Numbered from the stretch's first letter, positions 41,499 to 50,859 are shown. The stretch: 64,000 nt of DNA from Nonomuraea harbinensis (GCF_019396385.1 NZ_JAHKRN010000029.1:1-64000); one strand, 5' to 3'. Numbers and translations are program-made. The notes: a model not told the origin generated them from the letters alone.

Positions 41499-42422
41499 CT
41501 ATGGAGTACGCGAGGCGCCGTTCTTCATGGCCGATTCCGCGGCGGACCGGTCGAAGGAGCGCCCTGACGGGGCCAGTTCGGGCGTGGCGGAGTTCGTCAC
41601 GGCAGGCTGCCTTTCGGGCTCCTCCTCTGCGGAACTGGCGGGCTGCTCCGTGGCCTCCGGGACCGGGGCGCTGTTCGCGGAGCGTTCGAAGAAGCGCAGG
41701 AGCTCCACGGGCACCGGCATGACCAGTGTGGAGGTCTTCTCGGCCGCCACTTCCACCATGGTCTGCAGCAGGCGCAGCTGAAGCGCACCCGGGGCCTCGT
41801 TCATGATGGCCGAGGCGTCGGCGAGCCTCTGCGCGGCCTGGAACTCCCCGTCCGCGGTGATCACACGGGCCCTGCGCTCCCGCTCGGCCTCGGCCTGGCG
41901 GGCGATGGATCGCTTCATGCCCTCGGGAAGATGGACATCCTTGATCTCCACGCGGTCGATGTGGATGCCCCAGCCGAGCGCGGGACTGTCGATCATCAGC
42001 GCCAAGCCCTTGTTCAGCTCCTCGCGGTTGGAGAGCAGGTCGTCCAGATCGCTCTTGCCGATGATCGAGCGCAGTGACGTCTGGGCTACCTGCTCGATCG
42101 CGAACAGGTAGTTCTGCACCGCGATGGCCGCCCGCATCGGCTCCTCGACCCGGAAGTACGCGACGGCGTCGACCTGGACGGAGACGTTGTCACGGGTGAT
42201 GCCTTCCTGCGTGGGCACCGGCATCGTGACGATCTGGATATTCACCTTCTTCATCCGATCCACGACCGGGATGAGGAAGGTGAGCCCTGGCGGGCGGATC
42301 TCCTGCTGAGCCTTGCCGAAGCGGAAGACCACGCCTCGCTCGACTTGGTTGACGACTCGGACGCTGACCACCAGCCAGGCTACGAGGATGGCGATCAGCC
42401 CGATCACGATAGTGGTGATCAT
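41499..42422 (-). CDS. SPFH/Band 7 (slipin-like) membrane protein
   Basis: 307 residues. One N-terminal transmembrane helix (MITTIVIGLIAILVAWLVVS) then the Band 7 domain (VNQVERGVVFRFGKAQQEIR, PPGLTFLIPVVDRMKKVNI, VSVQVDAVAYFRV). The region EAERERRARVITADGEFQAA is the conserved coiled segment of slipins. The tail is acidic. ATG at 42422 chosen for GGAAGGGGC upstream; an ATG seven codons earlier is open but without a binding site. Expected to scaffold membrane microdomains; the NfeD protease partner is not adjacent. Confidence 0.9.
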   Translation of the reverse strand: MITTIVIGLIAILVAWLVVSVRVVNQVERGVVFRFGKAQQEIRPPGLTFLIPVVDRMKKVNIQIVTMPVPTQEGITRDNVSVQVDAVAYFRVEEPMRAAIAVQNYLFAIEQVAQTSLRSIIGKSDLDDLLSNREELNKGLALMIDSPALGWGIHIDRVEIKDVHLPEGMKRSIARQAEAERERRARVITADGEFQAAQRLADASAIMNEAPGALQLRLLQTMVEVAAEKTSTLVMPVPVELLRFFERSANSAPVPEATEQPASSAEEEPERQPAVTNSATPELAPSGRSFDRSAAESAMKNGASRTP

Positions 42423-42581
42423 GGCATGCCCCTTCCAGCTCAAGGCTAGATCCGGGCATCCGCCCGCGTCGGTAAGGCAGGCGTCAAGACCTGGTCAGCG
42501 GCTTCGGCGCGGCCGCGTGGACGCCGTCTCACCGAGGAGTTCTTCGACATGGCCGAGATCGCCGAGACCAGGTCCGGCGCG

Positions 42582-43100
42582 TCATCTGGGTTCGGGTGAA
42601 CGGCGGGCGAGGTGCCGTTTGGAACCCGAGGTGGTCGGTCCGAGTGTGACGCCGGGCGGCAGCTGTGAGGGGCGTTTCCGGATCCTGGGAATCACGCCGA
42701 CCTGGTACTGGTCCTCGTAGACGAGCTCGCCTGGATCGCTCGCCCGTACGAGGTCGCATCGCACGTCGTGCACCGACAGGAGGTCCCGCAGCGGCCTGAG
42801 ACGGGTGAGCATCGCGCCCGTGGTGGCGTGTTTGAACCAGGTGATCGCGCCGATGGTGTTCCCGTCCGCGTAGAAAGGCGGCTCGGGCAGGTGCTCGCGG
42901 AACCAGTCGTCGATGTCGAAGTAGAGCTCTTCCTCCTCCGGCGTGAGCAGGTTCTTGCGTCGCAGGTGGTCGACGGCGACGAAGATGCCGACCTCGACCC
43001 CCAACCGGCCGACGTAGTCTGCCTGAAGCCGCAGGTACGGCGTCTCGTTGATCATCTGCCTGCTCCAGAGTCCGCTCACGCCCTCGACACCTGTCAGCAT
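42582..43100 (-). CDS. Conserved hypothetical protein
   Basis: 172 residues, function unknown. The central block LYFDIDDWFREHLPEPPFY followed by GNTIGAITWFK looks like a conserved family of small actinobacterial proteins that I recall only as hypothetical. The C-terminal 25 residues are basic. ATG at 43100 behind AGAGGCGG. No membrane segment. Stands alone between the slipin-like gene and the divergent GYD-domain gene. Confidence 0.7.
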   Translation of the reverse strand: MLTGVEGVSGLWSRQMINETPYLRLQADYVGRLGVEVGIFVAVDHLRRKNLLTPEEEELYFDIDDWFREHLPEPPFYADGNTIGAITWFKHATTGAMLTRLRPLRDLLSVHDVRCDLVRASDPGELVYEDQYQVGVIPRIRKRPSQLPPGVTLGPTTSGSKRHLARRSPEPR

Positions 43101-43329
43101 GACTCGTCCGCCTCTTTCCGAACACTCTCGATAGCTTGAGCTTCTGTACGCATCAACGGCGTATGAACGCATGCCTGGCAGGCGAGCTGCCACGGCCGAG
43201 CTAAGGCTGCGACAGGGGAAAACCAGTACAGAGGGTGGGATTACCGTCATCTGAAGCCGAGAACGTCGATCCCGTGACCGCGATGGCCGCCCCAGTGCAG
43301 GGTGGCGGCACGAAAAGAGGGACTCGACC

Positions 43330-43650
43330 ATGCCCAAGTACCTGATTCAGGCGACTTACACCGCAGACGGCCTCAAAGGAGTGTTGCGAGACGGCGGCAC
43401 CGGGCGTCGGCAGGCGGTGGAGCGCGTGGCGGAAAGCGTCGGTGGCCGGGTCGAGCAGATGTACTTCGCGTTCGGGGAGACGGACACGTATGTGGTTCTC
43501 GACCTGCCGAACAATGCGGCTTCGGCCGCTGTGGGGCTCACGATATCGGCGACCGGGGCCGTACGGACGAAGACGACCGTCCTGCTGACCACAGAGGAGA
43601 TCGACGACGCCACGCGGATGGAGGTGGCGTACCGGGCTCCTGGCGCGTGA
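43330..43650 (+). CDS. GYD domain-containing protein
   Basis: 106 residues, a single ferredoxin-like alpha/beta domain: KYLIQATYTADGLKGVLRDG at the start and FGETDTYVVLDLPNNAASAA in the middle, diagnostic of the GYD family. Role unknown. ATG preceded by AAAGAGGG. The 200 bases after its stop contain no gene I can support. Confidence 0.85.
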   Translation: MPKYLIQATYTADGLKGVLRDGGTGRRQAVERVAESVGGRVEQMYFAFGETDTYVVLDLPNNAASAAVGLTISATGAVRTKTTVLLTTEEIDDATRMEVAYRAPGA

Positions 43651-43855
43651 CAGTCAGGTGATTGCGATTCAGGTCAGCCTGGCGCGTGGCAGCGGTGGAA
43701 GGCCGGCTCGTTGACGATGACCATCCAGCCGTCAGGGCCTACGCTCGCGGCCACCGCGCGTCCGCGAACTCCGGATGATCACGCGGTGGCCGTCTCCACG
43801 CGACCCCAACGCCTCGAGATCAGTCACTGGAGTACTGGGTGGTCACCGGAGCGCG

Positions 43856-44314
43856 TCACGGGCACTTCGCGCGCATCTTGGGGCTCCAGCCGTTGCGGAC
43901 GACGTACTTGCTTCCTGCGTAGTAGCTGACCTGGCCCTGCAGGCGGTAGGTGAAGACGGTTCCCCGCTTGCAGCCCTTGTACAACGTCTTCTTGCCGGCC
44001 CCTTACCAGGAGGCGCTGGAGATGTTCTGCCAGCCGTACCAGCGCTTGCGCTGAAGCATGATCTTGGTGCGCTGGTTGCGGGAGCAGCCTCTCGACCAGC
44101 CGGTCGCGGCCACGTGTCCCTTGCGCATCTCCGGACGGTACACACGCACCTCACGGCAGGACACCCCCGTCGAGCCGGTCGCCGCGGCGGCCGGGGTGAC
44201 GGTGGTGGGGGAGGTCTGGGCGCTGGTCTGGACGGCGGCCTGCGCGGGGGCGCCCGCGGTCAGAGCCGCGGCGGCGACCGCCGCACCGAGGACCATCGTG
44301 TTGAGCGTTCGCAT
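43856..44314 (-). pseudogene. Small secreted Cys-containing protein with in-frame stop
   Basis: The ATG at 44314 (AAGGAGAA upstream) begins a signal peptide (MRTLNTMVLGAAVAAAALTAGAPAQA) quoted in part as MVLGAAVAAAALTAGAPAQA, a Thr/Ala linker and a mature domain with CREVRVYRPEMRKG and MLQRKRWYGWQNISSASW. A TAA stop at 44003-44005 follows. The same frame continues without shift as GAGKKTLYKGCKRGTVFTYR and ends NGWSPKMRAKCP at 43856. The continuation supplies the last two of four Cys expected in this secreted family. One base change (for example AAA to TAA) explains the stop, so the gene is probably inactive. Confidence 0.75.
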
Positions 44315-44602
44315 CGGGTTCTCCTTGGTGCTCGTCGTACTGGACACCGCGAAGGTAGCCAGGCCGATGTTGAGAATCTGTGGAGCGCCTGTTGAGCGAA
44401 CGACCGGCCAGTACTTCAGTGACCCATCGTGATCATGGTGGGGATCTGCGCTGGTAGTGGTCATGTGGACGCGCGGATCGCCGAGCCGGCGCCTTTCGCC
44501 CGGCCTTGATCGGTGCTGCCGGGACGATTAGCATGATCGCCGTGCTGCAGGAGGCGGGGTCGAGACGATCGCGTCACGAGGGAGTTCCGGGGCCTACTGA
44601 CG

Positions 44603-44920
44603 ATGAGCGCGGAAGAGGATTTCCAGCAGGTCGGCGCGGAGCTGGCTGATTTGGGTGTGGGGATCTCCAGGATGATGGGGCGTCCCGCGCTCAAGGACCA
44701 GGCGGGGAAGGTGTTCGCGAGCCTGCAGCGTGACGGCGCGATGGTGTTCCGGCTGGTCAGGGACACCCCCGAGTACGCGGCCGCGCTCCAGTTGGCCGGG
44801 GCGTCCCTGTTCGATCCGACGGGGCAGGGCAGGGTGGTGAAGGACTGGGTGGTCGTGCCTCACTCCTCGGCCGATAAGTGGACCGATCTGGCCGAGGCCG
44901 CTCTCGGCCGTCCACGCTGA
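44603..44920 (+). CDS. Small protein, possibly MmcQ/YjbR-like
   Basis: 105 residues. The pattern MGRPALKDQAGKVFASLQRDGAMVFRL, quoted in parts as MGRPALKDQAGKVFASL / DGAMVFRL, with VVPHSSADKWTDLAEAAL near the end, resembles the MmcQ/YjbR or TfoX-N fold of small single-domain proteins. Assignment is weak. ATG at 44603 without a clear binding site. The 288 bases upstream, back to the secreted pseudogene, hold nothing else I can support. Confidence 0.55.
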   Translation: MSAEEDFQQVGAELADLGVGISRMMGRPALKDQAGKVFASLQRDGAMVFRLVRDTPEYAAALQLAGASLFDPTGQGRVVKDWVVVPHSSADKWTDLAEAALGRPR

Positions 44921-45010
44921 CCTGCGAGCGCTGCGGCGCCGGGGCCAGAACCGTGGACCGATCAGGATTGGAGAAGTGGGGATCACCGGGCCGCGTCTAG
45001 CGTGGCTGCT

Positions 45011-45631
45011 ATGGCTTCCATCGAATTCGTCACCCTAGAGGTTGCCGACCCCACGGCGGCCACCCGGTTCACCACCACTGTTCCCGGTTCGGACGCTTGG
45101 CTGCGGCTGCGGGCCTCGGAGGCGCCGACGACCGGCTTCCGCGGGTTCACGCTGTCGCTCGTCGTGTCCCAGCCGGCCACCGTCAACGGTCTCATCGATG
45201 CCGCGCTCGACGCCGGTGCGACGGCGTTGAAGCCGGCCGAGAAGTCGCTGTGGGGGTATGGCGGTGTCGTCCAGGACCCGGGCGGGGCGATCTGGACGGT
45301 CGCCTCCTCGTCGAAGAAGGACACCGGCCCGGCCTCCCCGCAGATCGACGAGATCGTGCTCCAACTGGGAGTGGAAGACGTGGCCGCGAGCAAGAAGTTC
45401 TACGTCGACCGCGGTTTCTCCGTGGCGAAGAGCTACGGCCGCAAGTACGTCGAGCTCGCCACCCCGTCGAGTCCCGTCAAACTGTCGCTCTACAAGAGGC
45501 GCGCCCTGGCGAAGGTCGCCGGCGTCGCTCCCGAGGGCACCGGATCGCACCGGCTCGCCATCGGCGGCGACGCCGGGCCCTTCACCGACCCGGACGGCTT
45601 CGTCTGGGAGGCGGCTCGCGACGGAAAGTGA
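45011..45631 (+). CDS. VOC family protein (glyoxalase/bleomycin-resistance fold), two repeats
   Basis: 206 residues with two VOC half-domains: MASIEFVTLEVADPTAATRF to VVQDPGGAIWTVA, and IDEIVLQLGVEDVAASKKFY to FTDPDGFVWEAA. Typical of small dioxygenase/glyoxalase-like or binding proteins. I start at the ATG at 45011; a GTG three codons upstream (45002) is possible. Convergent with the MFS pseudogene, 17 bases apart. Confidence 0.85.
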   Translation: MASIEFVTLEVADPTAATRFTTTVPGSDAWLRLRASEAPTTGFRGFTLSLVVSQPATVNGLIDAALDAGATALKPAEKSLWGYGGVVQDPGGAIWTVASSSKKDTGPASPQIDEIVLQLGVEDVAASKKFYVDRGFSVAKSYGRKYVELATPSSPVKLSLYKRRALAKVAGVAPEGTGSHRLAIGGDAGPFTDPDGFVWEAARDGK

Positions 45632-45648
45632 CCGGGGACACGGGGTGG

Positions 45649-46868
45649 TCAGGAGTCGCGGGCGTCGTCGAGGACGCGGGCGGCCTCTCGTTCGTACGGT
45701 GCGCGGGCGGCCAGCACCACCAGGCCGCCCAGGATCATGGGCACGATCAGCGCGTACATGGCCATCAGGAGGGAGCCGGCGGCGTCGGAGGTCATGCCGA
45801 TGATCAGCGGACCGAAGGCGACGCCGATCGTCAGGAGGAGCTGCAGGACGGCGAAGCCGACGCCGCGCGACCTGGCCGCCACCACGTCGGCGATGCAGGC
45901 CGTGCAGGTGGGGATGGCGGTGGCGGAGATCATGACGGCCAGCAGGATGAGGGTCACCATCGCCACCGGCGAGTTCATCAGCAGGGCGACGCCGAGGAGA
46001 GCCGAGCCCACGGTGATGCCGGAGCCGCCGATGAGCAGCCGGCCGCCCTTGACGCGGCCGTGCACCCGTTCCCGAAGTGGGTGCCGATCAGGGTGCCGGC
46101 CAGCACGCCCACGATGGTGACGCCGCCGCTGATGCTGCTGGCGACGCCGGTCTGCATGCCGAGGACGCGGACCATCAGGGAAGGCAGCCAGTAGTAGACG
46201 CCGCCGAGGCCGAGGGTGAGGATGCTCACGCCGACGGAGACGAGGACGAGGGTGCGGGTGGCCAGGACCTGGCGGAGCTGGGGCCAGAAGAGCAGTTTCG
46301 CCTCGGCTTCCCGCGGTGGCGCCGGGTCCTGCCGGGGTACGGACGCGGCGGCCATGATCTTGTCGATCTGGCCGCGTTCCGGCTCGCGCAGGCGCCAGAC
46401 GAGGAGGGCGGTCAGCGCGCCGGGGTAGAAGTCGGCGAGCAGGCTGCTGACGGCGGGGTTGTCGATGTTCTCGGCGGCGGCGAGCAGGACCCGCATGAGG
46501 TAGAAGACGGCGAACCCGGCGGCCAGGCCGGTGCCGAGGGTGGCCAGAGCCCAGCAGAGCACCACGATCCCCAGGATCCTGGTGCGGTTGTAGCGGTCGG
46601 CGAGGTAGCCGGCGGGCAGGGCGACGAGGGTGGCGGCCAGCGCCGCGGCGGTGGGGATGGATCCCGCCGCGGTGTCGCTGAAGCCCCATTCGGCCTGGAC
46701 CAGAGGCAGTACGCCGGACAGCAGGTTGGCTTCGATGCGATCGACCATGCCGACGACGAACAGGACGACGAACGGCCCCCACCCGAAAGGGTTGGGATCG
46801 GTCGGGCTGATGCCGCCGGGCGGCGGGGATCCGAGTCTGCGGCGTTCGCGGGCGACGGCCTTGACCAT
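45649..46868 (-). pseudogene. MFS transporter, broken by internal deletion and frameshift
   Basis: Major facilitator of the spinster-like type. ATG at 46868 behind GGAGGAG; the N-terminal half reads VVLFVVGMVDRIEANLLSG and AGYLADRYNRTRILGIVVL normally. Two lesions are visible. Near 46420, SSLLADFYPGALTALLVWRL joins the fourth helix loop to the end of helix six, so about 50 residues are missing. Near 46070 the frame changes: LIGTHFGNG leaves the family pattern, while the next frame resumes VHGRVKGGRLLIGG and runs to the end at 45649. Restoring one G in GGGAACGGG would repair it. A palindromic operator remains upstream. Confidence 0.85.
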
Positions 46869-46903
46869 GACTTCTCCTCCGCGGCTCCGGGCGCCGAAGC
46901 GCC

Positions 46904-46931
46904 AGAACGCGGTTCTAAAACAGTGTTCTAG
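46904..46931. promoter_or_regulatory. Overlapping palindromes upstream of the MFS pseudogene
   Basis: AGAAC-GCG-GTTCT (46904-46916) is a perfect inverted repeat. It overlaps CTAAAACAGTGTTCTAG (46915-46931), palindromic except for one base pair. The spacing and TAGAAC/GTTCTA arms resemble TetR operators that control efflux pumps. No regulator gene is adjacent now. Confidence 0.6.
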
Positions 46932-47014
46932 GGAGGAGTGTCGTACATCACACTCTGTTTCACCAGTGCCGCAGAGATGCCTGTGAGGGCGAAAAGGCCC
47001 CCAGGGGTTCCCGA

Positions 47015-47911
47015 TCAGTCCGGCAGGCCGACGAGGGCGGCGCTGGCGCTCCAGAGCGCTCGTGCCTGCGCGTCGCTGCGTGCCAGTTCGGACGGGTGCG
47101 GCCAGGTGAGCCGCGCTCGCCGCAGGGAGGCGTACGTGCGTCCGGCCGGGGGAGCCGTGAGGCCGAGCGCCAGGTCGGCCAGGGTGGTTCCGGCGGCGGC
47201 GCGGCTGTTGACGTGGGGGTTGAATCTGCTCAGCGGCCGGCCCAGCAGCGGTGTGCCCAGCAGGGACCAGGCCGTGCGCAGGGGGATCGGCAGGTCCTTG
47301 GCCAGGCGCGTCCCGAAGACCTGCCCCGGATCGTACGCGATCACCGTGAGCCGCCGGACGCGCTCGGCCAGCGAGCGTGCCGTGAGCACGGTGCACAGCT
47401 TGGACGCCGTGTACGCGTGCTCGCCCGCCTTGCGTGGCCGGGGGTCCCGGTGGGGGTCGCGATCGGGGTGCGCCAGCAGCTCCGCGTCGGCGTGACGCGG
47501 AGGTTGCAGCCCGGCGCGGGTAGCGGGGTCGTGGGCGCCGCTCGTGGTCAGCACGATGATCGCGCCGTCCGCCAGGACGGGCAGCAGCAGGCGTGCCAGC
47601 AGGTAGTGGGCGAGGTGGTTGACGGCGAAGGTCGTCTCGAAGCCGTCAGTGGTCCGACCGCCGGCCTCGGGGAGGACCACGCCGGCATTGAGCACCAGCG
47701 CGTCCACGGGGGCGCCGCCCAGCCGTTCGCGGACCGACGCCGCGAAGGCGCGTACCGACTCCAGCTCCGTGAGGTCGAGCGGGATCGGCTCGCCGACAGG
47801 CGCCGGTCGGCGCGCGCCGAGGAGTAGCCGGGTGTTCCTCGTCAGGGCCAGCCGCTCGGCCGCGATCGCTCCGAACCCTGAAGTGCCGCCGGTCATGACC
47901 ATCGTCGGCAC
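47015..47911 (-). CDS. Short-chain dehydrogenase/reductase
   Basis: 298 residues by the GTG at 47911, which GAGGAGG precedes closely; ATG codons at 47902 and 47944 are alternatives. Classical SDR features: TGGTSGFG cofactor motif, Asp-Leu (PLDLTE), LNAGV, and the catalytic YTASK with upstream Ser (LTTSGAHDP). The second half resembles retinol-dehydrogenase-type SDRs. Divergent from an AraC regulator gene 111 bases away, its likely controller. Confidence 0.9.
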   Translation of the reverse strand: MPTMVMTGGTSGFGAIAAERLALTRNTRLLLGARRPAPVGEPIPLDLTELESVRAFAASVRERLGGAPVDALVLNAGVVLPEAGGRTTDGFETTFAVNHLAHYLLARLLLPVLADGAIIVLTTSGAHDPATRAGLQPPRHADAELLAHPDRDPHRDPRPRKAGEHAYTASKLCTVLTARSLAERVRRLTVIAYDPGQVFGTRLAKDLPIPLRTAWSLLGTPLLGRPLSRFNPHVNSRAAAGTTLADLALGLTAPPAGRTYASLRRARLTWPHPSELARSDAQARALWSASAALVGLPD

Positions 47912-48022
47912 GCCGCCTCCTCGATCTTCGGTGTCGTGCGTCATGCCCAGTGAACGCGCCTGCGGCGAGACGATCCATATTCCGTACGCTCGTTTCCCTC
48001 TCTGTCCGTCTACGCTGGAGTC

Positions 48023-48967
48023 GTGGACGCGCTCGCCGACCTCCTCGACGGCGTCCGGGCGCGCACTGCGGCGTTCTGCCGGGTGATCCTCGAACCCCCG
48101 TGGTCGCTGCGCATCGCCGACAGGGCCAGGCTCGCCCTGGCGACCACGTTGTGCGGGCACGCCTGGATCGTGCCCGACGAGGGGGAGCCGGTGCGGATGC
48201 GCACCGGGGACGTGGCCATCGTCAAGGGGCCGGGACCGTACACGATCAGCGACGACCCGGCCACCCCGCCGCAGATCATCGTCCACGAGGGCAGCCGCCT
48301 GACCACTCCGGACAACGTCGACGTCACCGACGACCTGCGGCTCAGGCCGCGCACCGGCGGACCGGCCCCCGACGGGTCGGCGATCGTGGCCAGCGGGACC
48401 TACCAGGTCGGCGGAGAGGTGAGCGAACGGCTCCTCAACGCCCTGCCGGAGATCGTGCTCGTGCCCCGGTCGTCCACGACCGCCCCGATCGTGGAACTCC
48501 TGGCCCAGGAGGTTCATGGCGAAGGGCCAGGCCGGCAGGTCGTGCTCGACCGGCTCCTGGACGCGGCGCTGATCGTGACGCTGCGCGCCTGGTTCGCCCG
48601 CCCCGGCGCCGAGGCTCCCGGGTGGTACGAGGCGCAGAGCGATCCGTTGATCGGCCCGGCCCTGCGACTCATCCACGGCGACCCGGCGCATCCCTGGACG
48701 GTGGCGTCCCTGGCCGGGAGGGTGGGCGCCTCGCGCGCGGCCTTCGCGCGCCGTTTCGCCACACTCGTGGGCGAACCGCCCATGACGTATCTCACCGGCT
48801 GGCGGCTGGCGCTCGCCGCCGATCTCCTGCGTTCCTCCGAGGCCACGATCGACTCGGTCGCCCGCCGCGTCGGATACGCCAACGCGTTCGCGCTGAGCGT
48901 GGCTTTCAAACGTGTCCGCGGGGTGTCACCGAGCCGCCATCGAGCGGGCGTCACCCCTCGACCCTGA
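48023..48967 (+). CDS. AraC family transcriptional regulator
   Basis: 314 residues. N-terminal cupin_6-type domain (1-190), then two helix-turn-helix motifs of AraC: WTVASLAGRVGASRAAFARR, then IDSVARRVGYANAFALSVAF with the terminal FKRVRGVSPSRHR. GTG start. Divergent from the SDR gene, which it probably controls. Confidence 0.92.
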   Translation: MDALADLLDGVRARTAAFCRVILEPPWSLRIADRARLALATTLCGHAWIVPDEGEPVRMRTGDVAIVKGPGPYTISDDPATPPQIIVHEGSRLTTPDNVDVTDDLRLRPRTGGPAPDGSAIVASGTYQVGGEVSERLLNALPEIVLVPRSSTTAPIVELLAQEVHGEGPGRQVVLDRLLDAALIVTLRAWFARPGAEAPGWYEAQSDPLIGPALRLIHGDPAHPWTVASLAGRVGASRAAFARRFATLVGEPPMTYLTGWRLALAADLLRSSEATIDSVARRVGYANAFALSVAFKRVRGVSPSRHRAGVTPRP

Positions 48968-49027
48968 CACTTTTCTGGAACTTGGGCCTTGTGTGAGGGT
49001 TCCGTGTCAACCTATGCTGCGCCGCAC

Positions 49028-49046
49028 GTTAAGAAACTTTCCTAAC
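49028..49046. promoter_or_regulatory. Palindromic operator upstream of the GH5 gene
   Basis: GTTAAGAAACTTTCCTAAC is a 19-bp palindrome with one mismatched pair, 30 bases before the glycosidase start. TTAGGAAA/TTTCCTAA motifs recur before secreted glycoside hydrolase genes in actinomycetes as far as I recall, so a carbohydrate-responsive repressor site is likely. Confidence 0.65.
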
Positions 49047-49075
49047 CGAATACGCCCGGAGAATCGGAGTCGTTC

Positions 49076-50512
49076 GTGAGGCGAAGTGCAGGTGCGAGGA
49101 TCTTCGCGGTCGTGGCCGCGCTGGTGGCGCCGTTGATGGTGCCCTCCGGCGCGAGCGCGGCCGTGGCCGACCCGCTGGTGTCGCAGGGCAGGCCCGTCAC
49201 GGCCTCCTCGGTCGAGGCCGCCGGTCTGGAGCCGGACAAGGCGGTCGACGGCAACGCGTCCACGCGGTGGGCCAGCGCCGAGGGGGTGGACCCGCAGTGG
49301 ATCCGGGTGGACCTCGGCGCCGCGCACACCATCACCCGGGTACGGCTGACCTGGGAGGTCGCCCACGCCAGGGCGTACCGGGTGCAGACCTCGCCCGACG
49401 GCTCCACCTGGAGCGACGTCTACTCCACCGCCGCCGGTGACGGGGGGACCGACGACCTCACGGTCAGCGGCAGCGGCCGGTACGTGCGGGTCTACGGCAC
49501 GCAGCGCGGCACCCAGTGGGGCTACTCCCTGTGGGAGCTGGAGGTCTTCGGGACTCCCACGGGCGGCAGCGGCGGCGACACCCCGGTCCAGGCCAACGGG
49601 CAGCTGCGGGTGTGCGGCATCAAGCTCTGCAACGAGAACGGCAAGCAGATCCAGCTGCGCGGCATGAGCAGCCACGGCATCCAGTGGTACGACCAGTGCC
49701 TCAACAGCGCGTCGCTCGACGCGCTGGCGAACGACTGGAAGGCCGACGTCCTGCGCATCTCGATGTACATCCAGGAGGGCGGGTACGAGACCAACCCCCG
49801 GCTGTTCACCGACCGGGTGCACTCCCTGATCGAGATGGCCACCGCCCGCGGGATGTACGCGATCGTCGACTGGCACATGCTCACCCCGGGTGACCCGATG
49901 TACAACCTCAGCCGGGCCAAGACCTTCTTCACCGAGATCGCCCAGCGGCACGACGGCAAGAAGAACGTCCTGTACGAGATCGCCAACGAGCCGAACGGCG
50001 ACGCCGTCACCTGGCCCGTCATCCGCGACTACGCGCACCAGCTCATCCCGGTGATCCGGCAGCACGACGCCGACGCCCCGATCCTGGTCGGCACCCGGGG
50101 CTGGTCGTCACTCGGCGTCTCCGCCGGCGGCAACGAGACCGAGATCATCAACAACCCGGTCAACGCGGCCAACATCATGTACACGTTCCACTTCTACGCG
50201 GCCTCGCACGACAGCCTGTACCTGAACACGCTGTCCCGGGCCGCCGACCGGCTGCCGATCTTCGTGACCGAGTTCGGCACGCAGACCGCGTCCGGCGACG
50301 GGGCCAACGACTTCGCCAGGTCGCAGCAGTATCTCGACCTCATGGCCCAGAAGAAGATCAGCTGGGTGAACTGGAACTTCTCGGACGACTTCCGTACGGG
50401 CGCCGTCTTCACCACCGGAACCTGCCCGAGCGGCTCGTTCGCCGGGACGAGCAGGCTCAAGGAGGCCGGTGTCTGGGTCCGCGACCGGATCCGCACCGCC
50501 GACGACTTCTGA
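49076..50512 (+). CDS. Secreted GH5 endoglycanase with N-terminal F5/8C (CBM32-like) domain
   Basis: 478 residues. Signal peptide to about residue 29 (cleavage after ASA), then a discoidin/CBM32-like domain (30-158; TASSVEAAGLEPDKAVDGNA and TRWASAEG) that binds carbohydrate. After a Gly/Ser linker, a glycoside hydrolase family 5 domain spans 175-470. Catalytic acid/base Glu305 (YEIANEPNG) and nucleophile Glu399 (FVTEFGTQ) are intact. The pattern LRVCGIKLCNENGKQIQLRG is typical of actinobacterial cellulases; mannanase activity cannot be excluded. GTG start; a palindromic operator precedes and a strong terminator follows. Confidence 0.93.
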   Translation: MRRSAGARIFAVVAALVAPLMVPSGASAAVADPLVSQGRPVTASSVEAAGLEPDKAVDGNASTRWASAEGVDPQWIRVDLGAAHTITRVRLTWEVAHARAYRVQTSPDGSTWSDVYSTAAGDGGTDDLTVSGSGRYVRVYGTQRGTQWGYSLWELEVFGTPTGGSGGDTPVQANGQLRVCGIKLCNENGKQIQLRGMSSHGIQWYDQCLNSASLDALANDWKADVLRISMYIQEGGYETNPRLFTDRVHSLIEMATARGMYAIVDWHMLTPGDPMYNLSRAKTFFTEIAQRHDGKKNVLYEIANEPNGDAVTWPVIRDYAHQLIPVIRQHDADAPILVGTRGWSSLGVSAGGNETEIINNPVNAANIMYTFHFYAASHDSLYLNTLSRAADRLPIFVTEFGTQTASGDGANDFARSQQYLDLMAQKKISWVNWNFSDDFRTGAVFTTGTCPSGSFAGTSRLKEAGVWVRDRIRTADDF

Positions 50513-50519
50513 CGCGACA

Positions 50520-50549
50520 CGGGCGCCCCGTCCCATGACGGGGCGCCCG
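50520..50549. terminator. Terminator between GH5 gene and converging membrane gene
   Basis: Perfect 13-bp stem CGGGCGCCCCGTC/GACGGGGCGCCCG with a CCAT loop, 7 bases after the GH5 stop. Confidence 0.85.
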
Positions 50550-50556
50550 CGTGGCA

Positions 50557-50859
50557 TCAGTCCGAGATCACGGGGCCACGCGCGACGCGCCAGAGCAGAT
50601 ACGCCTGCAGCAGGCCCGCTCCGGTGAGCAGCACGATGAGCAGTACGGGGTCGTCCAGCTGCGGCGGGACCCAGTGCCATCCCCACCAGATGAGCGGCCC
50701 GAGCGGGAAGGTGACGACCATGAGGGCGAAGCCGGACAGCAGGATCGGGTCCTGGACGGTCAGCAGGATCACCGCCGAGGGGATGCCGAGGAGCATCACC
50801 AGCCCGGCGTAGAGACCGGCGAGAACCGCGGCGAGCCGGCCGTTCCTGTAGCGCCTCAC
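50557..50859 (-). CDS. Small membrane protein
   Basis: 100 residues, three predicted helices (LAAVLAGLYAGLVMLLGIP, LLSGFALMVVTFPLGPLIWW, VLLIVLLTGAGLLQAYLLW). I choose the GTG at 50859 because GGAGGGTGACC lies upstream and the longer frame adds an Arg/Ser-rich unlikely tail. Function unknown. Confidence 0.7.
   Translation of the reverse strand: MRRYRNGRLAAVLAGLYAGLVMLLGIPSAVILLTVQDPILLSGFALMVVTFPLGPLIWWGWHWVPPQLDDPVLLIVLLTGAGLLQAYLLWRVARGPVISD

Noticed and set aside
43717..43929. Small plus-strand gene after the GYD gene
   Set aside because: Open frame without binding site or domain, and it runs antisense into the secreted-protein pseudogene, whose coding pattern is convincing.
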